Positions 8,420-18,873 of a stretch of DNA of 64,000 bases are shown one piece after another. The stretch is from Noviherbaspirillum sp. L7-7A (GTDB taxonomy: Bacteria; Pseudomonadota; Gammaproteobacteria; Burkholderiales; Burkholderiaceae_D). The notes under the pieces are model-generated. The model was not told the origin of the DNA and searched no databases. It worked only from the letters and a program-made list of their open reading frames with translations. The stretch covers positions 744,001 to 808,000 of the forward strand of contig NZ_JAHQRJ010000001.1 of NCBI RefSeq assembly GCF_019052805.1, written 5' to 3'. How positions within the stretch are numbered: the first letter of the stretch is position 1; each line of letters starts with the position of its first letter. Both the position numbers and the translations under genes were made by a program.

Positions 8420-9267
8420 GCCTGCTGATCCAGATTTCCGATACCCATTTCGGCACCGAGCAGAACGACGTGGTGGAGGCGCTGGTGCGCCTGATACGGG
8501 AACAGGCGCCAGACCTGGTGGTGCTGTCCGGCGACATCACGCAGCGCGCCCGCCGCAGCCAGTTCGCCGCCGCGCGCGCCTTCGTCGACCGCCTGGCGCC
8601 AACGCCGCTGGTCGCCATTCCGGGCAACCATGACATACCGCTGTTCAATGTCGGCCTGCGCATGGTGGCGCCCTATGCCAATTACCGGCGCGCCTTTGGC
8701 GATGAACTCGAGCCGGAGTTCGAGCAGCCGCAGCTGCTGGTGGTAACCGTCAATACCACGCGCCCGTACAAGCATGCCGACGGCGAAGTGTCGCCGGCGC
8801 AGATACAGCGGGTGGCCGCCAGGCTGGAGGCGTCGCCTGCGGCGCAGTTGCGCATCGTGGTGACGCACCAGCCTATCTGCGCGCTGCTACCGGAAGATGA
8901 ATGCAATGTGCTGCATGGCAGCGCCGCCGCGGTGCGGCGCTGGGCGGAGGCGGGCGCCGACCTGATCCTGGGCGGGCATATCCATCTGCCCTATGTATGC
9001 GCGCTGCACGAGCGGCATGACAAGGTGGCGCGGCGATTGTGGGCAGTGCAGGCTGGCACTGCGGTATCGTCGCGGGTGCGGCATGGCGCCAGCAATTCCG
9101 TCAACCTGATCCGCTATGACAATGGCGGGCAGGGGCCGATGACATGCGCCGTGGAACGCTGGGACTACCAGCACCAGACGCGGCACTTCACGCCGGTGAA
9201 CGTGGTGGCGCTCGATCTGGACCGGGGCGTGGCGCAAGCAACGGCGAACGATTTTTCCAACGAATGA
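8416..9267 (+). CDS. Calcineurin-like metallophosphoesterase
   Basis: A 283-residue cytosolic phosphoesterase with all binuclear-metal motifs: ISDTHFG (D-x-H), LSGDIT (GD), PGNHD (GNHD), VTHQP and GGHIH (GHxH). The pattern is that of the class III cyclic-nucleotide phosphodiesterase/CpdA-like branch; whether cAMP is its substrate is not shown. It starts inside the end of the lipid kinase gene (ATGA) and is followed 12 bases later by the DUF808 gene, which suggests a three-gene operon concerned with lipid or envelope phosphates. Confidence 0.88.
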   Translation: MSLLIQISDTHFGTEQNDVVEALVRLIREQAPDLVVLSGDITQRARRSQFAAARAFVDRLAPTPLVAIPGNHDIPLFNVGLRMVAPYANYRRAFGDELEPEFEQPQLLVVTVNTTRPYKHADGEVSPAQIQRVAARLEASPAAQLRIVVTHQPICALLPEDECNVLHGSAAAVRRWAEAGADLILGGHIHLPYVCALHERHDKVARRLWAVQAGTAVSSRVRHGASNSVNLIRYDNGGQGPMTCAVERWDYQHQTRHFTPVNVVALDLDRGVAQATANDFSNE

Positions 9268-9279
9268 CAAGGAGCGTGT

Positions 9280-10209
9280 ATGGCAGCTAGCAACCTGTTG
9301 GCGCTGATCGATGATATTGCCAGCATCCTCGACGATGTCTCGGTGATGGCCAAGGTCGCCGCGAAGAAAACCAGCGGTGTTCTGGGCGACGACCTGGCGC
9401 TGAATGCGCAGCAGGTCACTGGCGTCAATGCAGACCGCGAACTGCCGGTGGTATGGGCCGTGGCCAAGGGATCGATGATCAACAAGGCGATACTGGTGCC
9501 GGCCGCGCTGGCCATCAGCGCCTTTGCACCGTGGCTGGTGACGCCGCTGCTGATGATAGGCGGCGCCTTCCTGTGCTACGAAGGCTTCGAGAAGCTGGCG
9601 CACCGGTTCTGGCCGCATGGCGGCGACGCCGGGCATGAAGCGCTGGCGCATGCGCTGGCCGATCCGAAGGTCGATATGGTGGCAATGGAAAAGGACAAGA
9701 TCAAGGGCGCCGTCCGGACCGACTTCATCCTCTCGGCCGAAATCATTGCCATCACGCTGGGGGTGGTAGCCAACGCGCCGCTGGCAACCCAGGTGCTGGT
9801 GCTGTCGGGCATTGCGGTGGCAATGACCATCGGGGTGTATGGCCTGGTGGCGGGCATCGTCAAGCTCGACGACGGCGGCCTTTACCTGAGCCAGCGTCCC
9901 GGGCCGGGAGCGGGCTTCCAGCGCTCACTGGGACGGCTGATCCTGGCCGGTGCGCCCAAGCTGATGAAGCTGCTGTCCATCGTCGGCACCGCGGCGATGT
10001 TCATGGTCGGCGGCGGCATCCTGGTGCATGGCATAGCGGCACTGGGGGAGTGGCTGCATCATCTGGAGGAAGCCGCGCATGCCGTGCCTGGCGTGGGCGG
10101 CGTCCTGGGCTGGCTGGCCAGTGCTGCCGGCGGCGCGGTGGCGGGCGTCGTCGCCGGAGCCATTGTGTTCATGGTGGTTGGCCTGGTGAAGAAGTTGATG
10201 GGGCGTTGA
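9280..10209 (+). CDS. DUF808 family inner-membrane protein
   Basis: A 309-residue membrane protein matching the DUF808/YedI family: the N-terminal [33 protein letters not shown] and [16 protein letters not shown] segments are typical. About five to six hydrophobic helices are visible, the last near the C-terminus (glycine/alanine/valine rich). The start has an AAGGAG site. Function in the family is unknown. It is the third gene of the lipid kinase-phosphoesterase unit. Confidence 0.88.
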   Translation: MAASNLLALIDDIASILDDVSVMAKVAAKKTSGVLGDDLALNAQQVTGVNADRELPVVWAVAKGSMINKAILVPAALAISAFAPWLVTPLLMIGGAFLCYEGFEKLAHRFWPHGGDAGHEALAHALADPKVDMVAMEKDKIKGAVRTDFILSAEIIAITLGVVANAPLATQVLVLSGIAVAMTIGVYGLVAGIVKLDDGGLYLSQRPGPGAGFQRSLGRLILAGAPKLMKLLSIVGTAAMFMVGGGILVHGIAALGEWLHHLEEAAHAVPGVGGVLGWLASAAGGAVAGVVAGAIVFMVVGLVKKLMGR

Positions 10210-10363
10210 ACAGGGCGCCGGTCTGGTTTGCCTTGCCCGGCCGGCGTAGCAGGTCATTGTGTTCGGTGCTGGTACCCGCCAGGAATTCTTGCAAGAATGC
10301 ATGTCAGGCGGCTAGCCTCCTGATCCGGTTGACAGGCAGGTTTACCTGCTTGCCTACTATTGA

Positions 10364-10412
10364 TGCACATAATTTCAAATTAATTGCACATACGTTCAAC
10401 ATCAGTTATATT
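10364..10412 (+). promoter_or_regulatory. Promoter and tandem operator of the ugp operon
   Basis: Two direct half-sites, TGCACATAATTTCAAA (10364-10379) and TGCACATACGTTCAAC (10385-10400), stand exactly 21 bases apart, two helical turns. The second one overlaps a promoter with -35 TTGCAC (10384-10389), a 17-base spacer and -10 TATATT (10407-10412). The same arrangement with the same -35, spacer length and -10 precedes glpD. A regulator bound here would block RNA polymerase. The likely binder is the SorC-type regulator encoded in this operon; that is an inference. Confidence 0.8.
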
Positions 10413-10503
10413 CTCGCAGCTTTCAAGCTGGCAAGCCTGCCGCGCCAGCCCATTCCGGATGCCAGGCCACGCGTCCGGAAGAGAATACTGACAGGAGACC
10501 CGT

Positions 10504-11814
10504 ATGTTCCACGCCAAGAAGGCCTTGTGCGCCGCCGGCCTCTGCGCCGCTTCCCTGAGCGCGGCTCAGGCCGCTACCGACATCCAATGGTGGTATTCCC
10601 AGACCGGCGCAATCAGCGACCGGGTGCTGGAACTGGCCGACCAGTTCAACAAGAGCCAGTCCGACTACAGGATCATCGCCACCTACAAGGGCGGTTACGA
10701 CGAAGCCATGGCAGCCGCGATCGCGGCCTTCCGCGCCGGCAATGCGCCCAACATCCTGCAGGTGTTCGAAGTCGGCACCGCCACCATGATGTATGCCAGG
10801 GGCGCGGTGGTGCCGGTGTCCGACCTGATGAAGAAGGCGGGCGAGAGTTTCGACCCGTCCGTCTACGTGCCCGCCGTGGCCGGTTACTACACGTCGGCCC
10901 GCGGCGAGATGCAATCGCTGCCGTTCAATGCGTCGACTACGGTCTTTTATTACAACAGGGACAAGTTCGCCAAGGCCGGGCTGGATCCGGAAAAGCCGCC
11001 GGTGACCTGGCAGGACGTGGTGTCGGCCGCGGCCAAGCTCAAGGCCAGCGGCGAACGCTGCGCCTACACCACCGGCTGGCAGTCCTGGGTGCATCTTGAG
11101 AGCTTCTCTGCATGGCATAACGTGGAATTCGCCAGCAAGGGCAATGGCCTGGGGGGTCTCGATACCCGCCTGAAGTTCAACAGCCCGCTGCATGTGCGCC
11201 ATGTCGAGAACCTGGCGAACTGGGCCAGGCAGGGTTACTTCACCTATGGCGGCCGCAAGAGCGAGCCGGATGCCAAGTTCTATTCCGGCGAATGCGCAAT
11301 GCTCACATCGTCCAGCGCCACCTATGCCAACATCGCCAAGAACGCCAGGTTCAGGTTTGCCGTGGCGGCGCTGCCGTACTACAGCGACGTGCCGGGCGCA
11401 CCGCAGAACACCGTGCTGGGCGGCGCCTCGCTGTGGGCCATGAGCGGCAAGAGCGCCAGCGAGAACCGTGGCGTGGCGCGCTTCTTCAAGTTCCTGTCGC
11501 AGCCCGAGGTGCAGGCCAAGTGGCATCAGGACACCAACTATCTGCCCACCACCAAGGTGGCCTATGAACTGACCAGCAAGTCCGGCTTTTATCAGAACAA
11601 TCCCGGCACCGACATCGCCGTGCAGCAGATGATCGTCAAGACCACCGACAAGTCGCGCGGCATCCGCCTCGGCAATTTCGTCCAGATACGCAATATCATC
11701 GACGAGGAACTGGAAAACGTCTGGTCGGGCAAGAAGACCGCAAAAGATGCGCTGGACGCGGCCGTCAAGCGCGGCGACGAGCAGCTGGCCCGGTTCGAAA
11801 AAGCCAACCGCTAG
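10504..11814 (+). CDS. ugpB: sn-Glycerol-3-phosphate ABC transporter, periplasmic binding protein
   Basis: A 436-residue extracellular solute-binding protein (family 1) with a Sec signal peptide that ends ...LSAAQA before ATDIQWWYSQTG. It captures glycerol-3-phosphate or glycerophosphodiesters in the periplasm and hands them to UgpAE. The mature sequence follows E. coli-type UgpB, for example KGGYDEAMAAAIAAFRAG, FNASTTVFYYNRDKF and LGGASLWAMSG. It starts 91 bases after the operator-promoter with GACAGGAGA as ribosome site. It is the first gene of an apparent eight-gene operon. Confidence 0.94.
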   Translation: MFHAKKALCAAGLCAASLSAAQAATDIQWWYSQTGAISDRVLELADQFNKSQSDYRIIATYKGGYDEAMAAAIAAFRAGNAPNILQVFEVGTATMMYARGAVVPVSDLMKKAGESFDPSVYVPAVAGYYTSARGEMQSLPFNASTTVFYYNRDKFAKAGLDPEKPPVTWQDVVSAAAKLKASGERCAYTTGWQSWVHLESFSAWHNVEFASKGNGLGGLDTRLKFNSPLHVRHVENLANWARQGYFTYGGRKSEPDAKFYSGECAMLTSSSATYANIAKNARFRFAVAALPYYSDVPGAPQNTVLGGASLWAMSGKSASENRGVARFFKFLSQPEVQAKWHQDTNYLPTTKVAYELTSKSGFYQNNPGTDIAVQQMIVKTTDKSRGIRLGNFVQIRNIIDEELENVWSGKKTAKDALDAAVKRGDEQLARFEKANR

Positions 11815-11836
11815 CCGCGGCAACACGAAGGAAATC

Positions 11837-12720
11837 ATGGAAAAACGCGCCCGTTACAAATCCGCCTGGCTGCCCTTCGCGCTGGTTGCGCCGCAGCTGA
11901 TCGTTTCCGTCCTGTTCTTTTTCTGGCCTGCGGTGCAGGCGCTGTACCAGTCGGTGCTGCTGCAGGACGCCTTCGGCAGCAGCGTGCAGTTCGTCTGGTT
12001 CGAGAACTTCGAGGCGCTGTGGAACGACCCCAGCTACCTGGAGTCGTTCAAGACCACCGCCATCTTCTCGGTATCGGTGGCGGTGCTGGGCCTGACGATA
12101 TCGCTGATCCTGGCCGTCTTCGCCGACCGCGTGGTGCGCGGCACCGCGATCTACCGCACCTTCCTGATCTGGCCCTATGCGGTGGCGCCGGTGGTGGTGG
12201 GCGTGCTGTGGATGTTCCTGCTCAGCCCGACCCTGGGCATCATCTCGCATGCGCTGCGGCCGCTGGGCATCGACTGGAACCACACCCTGAACGGCACCCA
12301 CGCGATGATACTGATCGTGGTTGCCGCGGTCTGGAAGCAGATCAGCTACAACTTCCTGTTCTTCCTGGCCGGCCTGCAGTCGATACCGAAGTCGCTGATC
12401 GAGGCGGCCGCGATCGATGGCGCCGGCCCGGTGAGGCGCTTCTTCTCCATCGTCTTCCCGCTGCTGTCGCCGACCACCTTCTTCCTCTTGGTGATCAACA
12501 TCGTCTATGCCTTCTTCGACACCTTCGGCATCATCGAGGCGACCACCTCGGGCGGGCCGGGCAAGGACACCGAGATCCTGGTGTTCAAGGTCTTCACCGA
12601 CGGCTTCAAGGGGGCGACCTGGGCAGCTCGGCGGCGCAGTCGGTGGTGCTGATGTTCATCGTCATCACGCTGACCGTGGTGCAGTTCCGTTACGTTGAAA
12701 AGAAAGTGAATTACTCATGA
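11837..12720 (+). pseudogene. ugpA: sn-Glycerol-3-phosphate ABC transporter permease, one-base frameshift near the 3' end
   Basis: A MalF/UgpA-type permease with six transmembrane helices and the EAA loop ([23 protein letters not shown]). The frame starting at 11837 ([11 protein letters not shown], after GAAGGA) breaks in a run of five G at 12610-12614: it reads [10 protein letters not shown] and stops at 12652. One more G would give [16 protein letters not shown] and continue to the stop at 12720, giving 294 residues, the usual UgpA length, and restoring the ATGA overlap with ugpE. So either one base is missing in the sequence or the gene is truncated in its last transmembrane helix. All other parts are intact. 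Confidence 0.88.
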
Positions 12721-13565
12721 TCGAGCGCAGACCAATCCTCGACATGATCAGCCATCTGGTGCTGATCCTGGGCGTGCTGATCGTGGCATTCCCCGTCTAC
12801 GTGGCCTTCGTCGCCAGCACCCAGACCGTGGAGCAGGCGTCGATGTCGCCGATCTCGCTGGTGCCGGGCAGCCACATGATCGAGAACTACACCCAGGTGC
12901 TGGGCGCCGGCACCACCCGCACCGCGGTGGCGCCGGTGGGCCGCATGATGTGGGTCAGCCTGGTGTCGGCGCTGGCGATCGCCATCGGCAAGATCGCGAT
13001 CTCGATGCTGTCGGCGTTCGCGCTGGTCTACTTCCGCTTCCCGGGGCGCGGCCTGTTCTTCTGGATGATCTTCCTGACGCTGATGCTGCCGGTGGAGGTG
13101 CGCATCACGCCAACCTACAAGGTGGTGTCCGACCTCGGCATGCTCAACACCTATGCCGGCCTGACGATACCGCTGATGGCCTCAGCCACCGCGACCTTCC
13201 TGTTCCGCCAGTTCTTCCTGACCGTGCCGGATGAACTGGCGGAAGCGGCGCGCATTGACGGCGCCGGGCCGCTTCGCTTCTTCAAGGATGTGATCTGGCC
13301 GCTGTCGCGCACCAACGTGCTGGCGCTGTTCGTGATCATGTTCATCTATGGCTGGAACCAGTACCTGTGGCCGCTCCTGATCGCCACCGACCAGGACATG
13401 TACCCGATCGGCATCGGCATCAAGCGCCTGATCGCCGGCGGCGACGCGGCGGTGGAATGGAACATGGTGATGGCCACGCTGATCATGGCGATGCTGCCGC
13501 CCGGCCTGGTCGTGGTGATCATGCAGAAATGGTTCGTCAAGGGACTGGTCGATTCGGAGAAGTAG
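12717..13565 (+). CDS. ugpE: sn-Glycerol-3-phosphate ABC transporter permease
   Basis: A 282-residue inner-membrane permease with six predicted helices; the EAA motif ([25 protein letters not shown]) contacts the UgpC ATPase. It begins in the ATGA overlap with the frameshifted ugpA reading, which itself argues that the ugpA frame normally reaches 12720. C-terminal [24 protein letters not shown]-type ending is standard for UgpE. Confidence 0.95.
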   Translation: MIERRPILDMISHLVLILGVLIVAFPVYVAFVASTQTVEQASMSPISLVPGSHMIENYTQVLGAGTTRTAVAPVGRMMWVSLVSALAIAIGKIAISMLSAFALVYFRFPGRGLFFWMIFLTLMLPVEVRITPTYKVVSDLGMLNTYAGLTIPLMASATATFLFRQFFLTVPDELAEAARIDGAGPLRFFKDVIWPLSRTNVLALFVIMFIYGWNQYLWPLLIATDQDMYPIGIGIKRLIAGGDAAVEWNMVMATLIMAMLPPGLVVVIMQKWFVKGLVDSEK

Positions 13566-13657
13566 GGCGGGTTGCGCCGGCGGAACCGGCGCTGGCCTTG
13601 CGGCCGACGATTTAGCGAACACGCCGCGCCATTCCGGCGGCGGCACAGGAAAGAGAC

Positions 13658-14728
<1,071 letters not shown>

Positions 14729-14770
14729 CGCCATGATGGGGCGGCGAAGCTGCAAGGGAAGGGAAGGCCG

Positions 14771-15673
14771 ATGATCCGGCTTGCAGGCACGCTGGCGGCG
14801 CTTGCCATGCTGCTGATGGCGGGCAGCCATGCCGGCGCCGCCGGGGTGCTGGGCGCGCGGCCCGCGCATCTTTCCGGCGAGCTGCCGGCGGTGCCGAACG
14901 ATGCGGCCATCCTGAGTCGCATCTGGGCGCCTGGCATCGATGAAGGCTATGTGCCGCAGGGCGTTGCCGTGGCCGATGGCGTGCTGCTGGTATCAAGCTA
15001 CCGCAGCGCCGATCCCAAGGTTGGCAGCGGTCCGTGCCGGGTCTACCGGATCGACCCGGCCAGCGGCCGCACCACCGGCCAGTTCGACATGCCGCCCGCC
15101 TGCGGCCACGCCGGCGGCCTGGCCTCTCTGGGACAGGGCATGCTGCTGGTGGCCGACACCCGCAAGCTCTACAAGATCGACCTGGCGCGCGCCCTTGGCG
15201 GGCGGGACGATTTCGTGGTGGCCACGCTGGGGCTGGGCGGCGACATGAAAGGCTCCCTGGCCGGCTTCGACGGCAAGTCCATCTTCATTGCCTCATCGGA
15301 AAAGGACGCGGACAAGGCGCGCGGCTTCTTCCTGCCGCTGTCGCTGTTCGATACCCGTGACGGCACAGTGCTGGCGCCGGCCGATGCCAGCCGCGTCCTT
15401 GCAGTGCCCGCCCTGGCGCAGGGCGCCGCGTTCGACGGTGAAGGCGGGTTGTGGATGACCTTTTCCAACAGCAAGACCGGCGCGCTGAAGAAGCTCGACG
15501 CCGCCAGCGGCGCGGTGCTGGCTTCCTACGACATGGTGATCGGCGTTGAAGACATCTCCTTCGATGCGCAGGGCAGGCTGTGGATGGTCTCTGAAGCAGG
15601 CTCGCTGCGCTGGTCGCGCTGGTCGCATGCGTATCCGGTGCTGTTCTCGATCGACCCGGCGCGGCTGCGCTAG
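14771..15673 (+). CDS. Secreted beta-propeller-like protein of unknown function
   Basis: A 300-residue protein with a Sec signal peptide (MIRLAGTLAALAMLLMAGSHAGA-like, cleavage after about residue 23). The mature part has repeated short strands with the pattern G-V-x-V-x-D-G-V-L-L-V-S, LGQGMLLVADTRKLYKID, FDGEGGLWMTFSN and FDAQGRLWMVSEAGS, as in SMP-30/NHL-type propellers. It sits between ugpC and the regulator gene with a short gap, so it is probably expressed with the transporter; a periplasmic or extracellular role in handling a phosphorylated substrate is possible but not shown. No catalytic motif is recognised. Confidence 0.7.
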   Translation: MIRLAGTLAALAMLLMAGSHAGAAGVLGARPAHLSGELPAVPNDAAILSRIWAPGIDEGYVPQGVAVADGVLLVSSYRSADPKVGSGPCRVYRIDPASGRTTGQFDMPPACGHAGGLASLGQGMLLVADTRKLYKIDLARALGGRDDFVVATLGLGGDMKGSLAGFDGKSIFIASSEKDADKARGFFLPLSLFDTRDGTVLAPADASRVLAVPALAQGAAFDGEGGLWMTFSNSKTGALKKLDAASGAVLASYDMVIGVEDISFDAQGRLWMVSEAGSLRWSRWSHAYPVLFSIDPARLR

Positions 15674-15761
15674 GCCGGGGAAAGGGATGCCTGCAGTATC
15701 ATGCTTGCCAATTGACTATCAACGAGGCCGGCCGCAAGGCCAGCCCTATGGAAACGCCGCC

Positions 15762-16793
15762 ATGCATCATGACAAGCAGATCGTCCCTTCCACCGAGGAT
15801 TCGGCCCAGTACATCAATGCCATCACGGTGGCGCGGCTGTACTACTACCAGGACATGACGACGACCGACATCGCGCGCGAACTGAACCTGTCGCGCTCCA
15901 AGGTCTCGCGCCTGCTGAGCTTTGCGCGCGACAACGGCCTGGTGGAAATCCATATCAACGATCCGCGCGATCATCCGCAGCAGATCGAGGCCGAACTGAA
16001 GCAGCGCTTCGGCCTGCCGCAGGCGCATGTGGTATCGGTGCGCGAGTCCGGCGGCGAGCGGGAATGGCTGGAGCGGGTCGCCAGCCATGCCGCCAGCTAC
16101 CTGAACCGGCTGGTGCAATCCAACATGGTGATCGGCCTGGCCTGGGGCAACACGGTCAATGAAATCGTCTCCCGTCTCACGCCCAAGTCCACCGTCAATG
16201 TGGAAGTGGTGCAGCTGAACGGCTCCGGCAACACCCACAGCATGTCGAACGCGTTTTCCAGCGAGATCATCATGCGCTTCGCCACCAACTACGGCGCCCG
16301 GCCGCAGCCGTTCCCGGTGCCGGCCTTCTTCGACTATGCCGAGACCAAGACCGCGCTGTGGCGCGAGCGCAGCGTGCGGCGGCTGGTGGAGCTGCAGCAG
16401 CGCTGCGATATCCTGGTCTATAGCGTCGGCGCGCTGGCGGCCGAAGTGCCGAGCCAGATCCATAGCGGCGGCTACCTCGATCCGCAGGACCTGCAGGCCG
16501 TGACCGAGGCCGGGGCGGTGGGCGACATCGCCACCGTGTTCTTCCGCGCCGACGGCAGCTATCGCGACATCGCGCTCAACAGCCGCACCAGCGGTCCCGA
16601 CCTGGAACTGTTCAGGCACGCCAGGCATTCAATCTGCGTGGCATCCGGCCGCGGCAAGGTCGAAGGCCTGCGGGCGGCGCTGCGCGGCGGCTTCGTCAAT
16701 GAACTGATCATCGACGAGCCCACCGCCAGGCTGCTGCTGGAAAGCAGTCCGCCGGAGTCGCCAGAGGCCGGGCCGGCCGGAGCGCAGCGATGA
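15762..16793 (+). CDS. SorC/DeoR-type sugar-binding transcriptional regulator
   Basis: A 343-residue regulator. The N-terminal helix-turn-helix is AITVARLYYYQDMTTTDIARELNLSRSKVSRLLSFARDNGLVEI (about residues 20-62), followed by a SorC effector-binding domain with the usual VIGLAWGNTVNEIVSRL and a GxGx ending (CVASGRGKVEGLRAALRGGFVNELIIDEPTA). This domain normally binds phosphorylated sugars, fitting glycerol-3-phosphate or a close relative. Its place inside the ugp operon and the shared operators at ugpB and glpD make it the likely controller of both; repressor action is inferred from operators lying on the -35 boxes. Start at 15762 removes a 72-residue unconserved upstream stretch. Confidence 0.88.
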   Translation: MHHDKQIVPSTEDSAQYINAITVARLYYYQDMTTTDIARELNLSRSKVSRLLSFARDNGLVEIHINDPRDHPQQIEAELKQRFGLPQAHVVSVRESGGEREWLERVASHAASYLNRLVQSNMVIGLAWGNTVNEIVSRLTPKSTVNVEVVQLNGSGNTHSMSNAFSSEIIMRFATNYGARPQPFPVPAFFDYAETKTALWRERSVRRLVELQQRCDILVYSVGALAAEVPSQIHSGGYLDPQDLQAVTEAGAVGDIATVFFRADGSYRDIALNSRTSGPDLELFRHARHSICVASGRGKVEGLRAALRGGFVNELIIDEPTARLLLESSPPESPEAGPAGAQR

Positions 16794-17485
16794 CGGAGTC
16801 GATTCAATACAAGATCATCCAGCATCTGCTGGTGGCGCTGATTGCCGGCGGGCTGATTGGCCTGGAGCGCAGCTACCAGGGGCGTCCGGCGGGCTTTCGC
16901 ACCCATGTGCTGGTATGCGTGTCGGCCAGCATGCTGATGCTGGTGACGCTGTACCAGTCGGTCTGGTATGGCATGGAACCAGGGCATGCGCCAACCAGCA
17001 CCGACCCCACCCGCATGGCGCAGGGCATCATGACCGGCATTGGCTTCCTGGGCGCCGGCGTGATCATGAAGGATGGCTTCTCGGTGCGCGGCCTGACCAC
17101 CGCGGCCTCGATCTGGATGACGGCCGCCATCGGCATCCTGGCCGGCATCGGCTTCTATTTCCCGGTGGTGGTGGTGACGGTGCTGACGGTATCGGCGCTG
17201 TCCTTCTTCCGCTGGCTGGAAGGCGTGCTGCCGTCCTATTACTATGCGCAGCATGTGGTGCGCTTCCAGTCCGACAGCGTGATGGAGGAAGATGCCTTGC
17301 GCGCCCTGATCGCCGAGCATGGCTTTTCCATCGCCAACCTCAGTTACGGCATGCAGGACGCCGGCCGCACCTTCGAGTACCGCATGGTGATCCGCTCGCG
17401 CGACCGCGCCAATGCCAGCCGTCTGGTCGATTCCTGGCGCAGCATGCGCCATGGCGTGATCGAGTTTCGCATCGATCCCGCCTGA
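16790..17485 (+). CDS. MgtC/SapB family membrane protein, copy 1
   Basis: A 231-residue inner-membrane protein. The N-terminal MgtC domain shows AGGLIGLERSYQGRPAGFRTH, MAQGIMTGIGFLGAGVIMKDG and four to five helices; the C-terminal soluble ACT-like part follows PSYYYAQHVVRF. MgtC proteins are known in pathogens to limit ATP synthase and influence phosphate uptake under low magnesium; which applies here is unknown. It overlaps the regulator gene by four bases (ATGA). A close paralogue lies at 21077-21766 behind glpD. Confidence 0.9.
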   Translation: MTESIQYKIIQHLLVALIAGGLIGLERSYQGRPAGFRTHVLVCVSASMLMLVTLYQSVWYGMEPGHAPTSTDPTRMAQGIMTGIGFLGAGVIMKDGFSVRGLTTAASIWMTAAIGILAGIGFYFPVVVVTVLTVSALSFFRWLEGVLPSYYYAQHVVRFQSDSVMEEDALRALIAEHGFSIANLSYGMQDAGRTFEYRMVIRSRDRANASRLVDSWRSMRHGVIEFRIDPA

Positions 17486-17512
17486 TTCCCTAGCCTGAAG
17501 GAGTAATACACG

Positions 17513-18280
17513 ATGTGGCCTTTTCCCCGCGTCATCGCGCATCGCGGTGGCGGCACGCTTGCGCCCGAAAACACACTTGCCGGCCTGCGCTGCGGCCTGG
17601 CGCACGGCTATCGCGCCGTGGAATTCGATGTGATGCTGGCCGCCGACGGCGTGCCGGTGCTGATGCATGATCCCGCCTTCGGCCGCACCGTGCCCGGCAT
17701 CGGCAATGTCGCCGAAACCAGCGCCGCGCTGCTGGCGGGCATGGATGCCGGCAGCTGGTTCGGCCCGCAGTTCGCGGGAGAACCGGTGCCCGGCTTTGCG
17801 CAGGTCATCGCGTTCTGCCACCGCGAGGGCATCTGGATGAATGCCGAGATCAAGCCCTCGCCCGGTTTCGCCGCCGAGACCGGGCGTGCCGCCGCTGCGC
17901 TTTTGAAGCAGATGCTGGCGCAGCAGGCCGAAGCCCGCTTGGCCGACGACGCTTCGATGCCGCTGCCGCTGTTTTCCTCGTTTTCGCCGGAGGCGCTGAT
18001 GGCGGCGCGCGATATCGCGCCCGACATCCCGCGCGGCCTGCTGATCGGCCATGTGCCCGAGGACTGGCAGGCCAGGCTGGAGCAGGTCGGCGCAATGGCG
18101 CTCCATACCAACCACAGGAACCTGAAGCAGGAGCAGGCGCAGGCGATCAAGGACGCCGGCTATGGCCTCTTCTGCTACACCGTCGACGACCCGGAAGCGG
18201 CAAGGCGGCTGCTGGAATGGGGCGTGGATGCATTCTGCACCGACCGGATCGATCTGATCGGGCCGGACTTCGCCGGGTAA
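17513..18280 (+). CDS. ugpQ: Glycerophosphodiester phosphodiesterase
   Basis: A 255-residue cytosolic enzyme hydrolysing glycerophosphodiesters to glycerol-3-phosphate and an alcohol. GDPD motifs are complete: VIAHRGGGTLAPENT (catalytic His and metal-binding Glu), EFDVMLAADGVPVLMHDP (E-x-D and the second His) and MNAEIKPS. No signal peptide, so it acts on substrate brought in by UgpBAEC. It begins 27 bases after mgtC with AAGGAG. It is the last gene of the rightward operon. Confidence 0.94.
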   Translation: MWPFPRVIAHRGGGTLAPENTLAGLRCGLAHGYRAVEFDVMLAADGVPVLMHDPAFGRTVPGIGNVAETSAALLAGMDAGSWFGPQFAGEPVPGFAQVIAFCHREGIWMNAEIKPSPGFAAETGRAAAALLKQMLAQQAEARLADDASMPLPLFSSFSPEALMAARDIAPDIPRGLLIGHVPEDWQARLEQVGAMALHTNHRNLKQEQAQAIKDAGYGLFCYTVDDPEAARRLLEWGVDAFCTDRIDLIGPDFAG

Positions 18281-18384
18281 GGCGGCGTTGGCCTGCCTGG
18301 CGGAGCGGACGGCTGGAAACAAAGCCTGGCGGAAAAAGAATCTGGTATGGAATTGGACGAAATTTCATCCTGTTCTGGACAGCC

Positions 18385-18873
18385 GTGACCACTGCCAAAC
18401 CGCCTTCAGACCGCAAATCCGTCAAATACCGCCTGCCCGAAACCGACCCGGTACACACGGTCGCGCGAAACCTGGCGCCTTACAGCGCCGGATTCAATGC
18501 CAGCGCCATCGACGTGGTTGGCGCGATGCGGGCCGGCATGCCGGCCCAGATCGTGGCCGACACCGCCAGCCGGCTGGGCATCAGCCAGGACAAGTTGTAT
18601 GAACGCCTGCGCCTGCCCCGCAGTACGCTGAAAAGCCGTGTCAGCAAGGGCCAGCCGCTGGCGGCAGTGGAGCAGGACCGGATGTACCGGGTGCACCGCG
18701 TGCTGGAGCGTGCCCAGGCAGTGCTGGAAGACGAGGCGGCCGCCATCGTCTGGATCAACCGGGAAAACCGCGCGCTGGGCGGCGAGGCGCCGCTGGCGCT
18801 GCTCGATACCGAAGCAGGCTATGAACTGGTGCAGGACACCCTGAGCCGCATCGAATACGGCGTGCTGTCCTGA
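18385..18873 (+). CDS. Xre/MbcA/ParS-type (DUF2384) antitoxin
   Basis: A 162-residue antitoxin partner for the RES toxin that follows. An N-terminal Xre-like helical region (about residues 45-85; ASRLGISQDKLYERLRLPRSTLKSRV) is followed by the DUF2384 toxin-binding part (RVHRVLERAQAVLEDEAAAIVWINRENRALGGEAPLALLDTEAG), whose NRALGG-x-x-P-L-x-L-L-D-T-x-x-G pattern is diagnostic. The start is a GTG at 18385; its ribosome site is weak, so the exact start is uncertain. The stop overlaps the toxin start by one base (TGATG). Confidence 0.88.
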   Translation: MTTAKPPSDRKSVKYRLPETDPVHTVARNLAPYSAGFNASAIDVVGAMRAGMPAQIVADTASRLGISQDKLYERLRLPRSTLKSRVSKGQPLAAVEQDRMYRVHRVLERAQAVLEDEAAAIVWINRENRALGGEAPLALLDTEAGYELVQDTLSRIEYGVLS

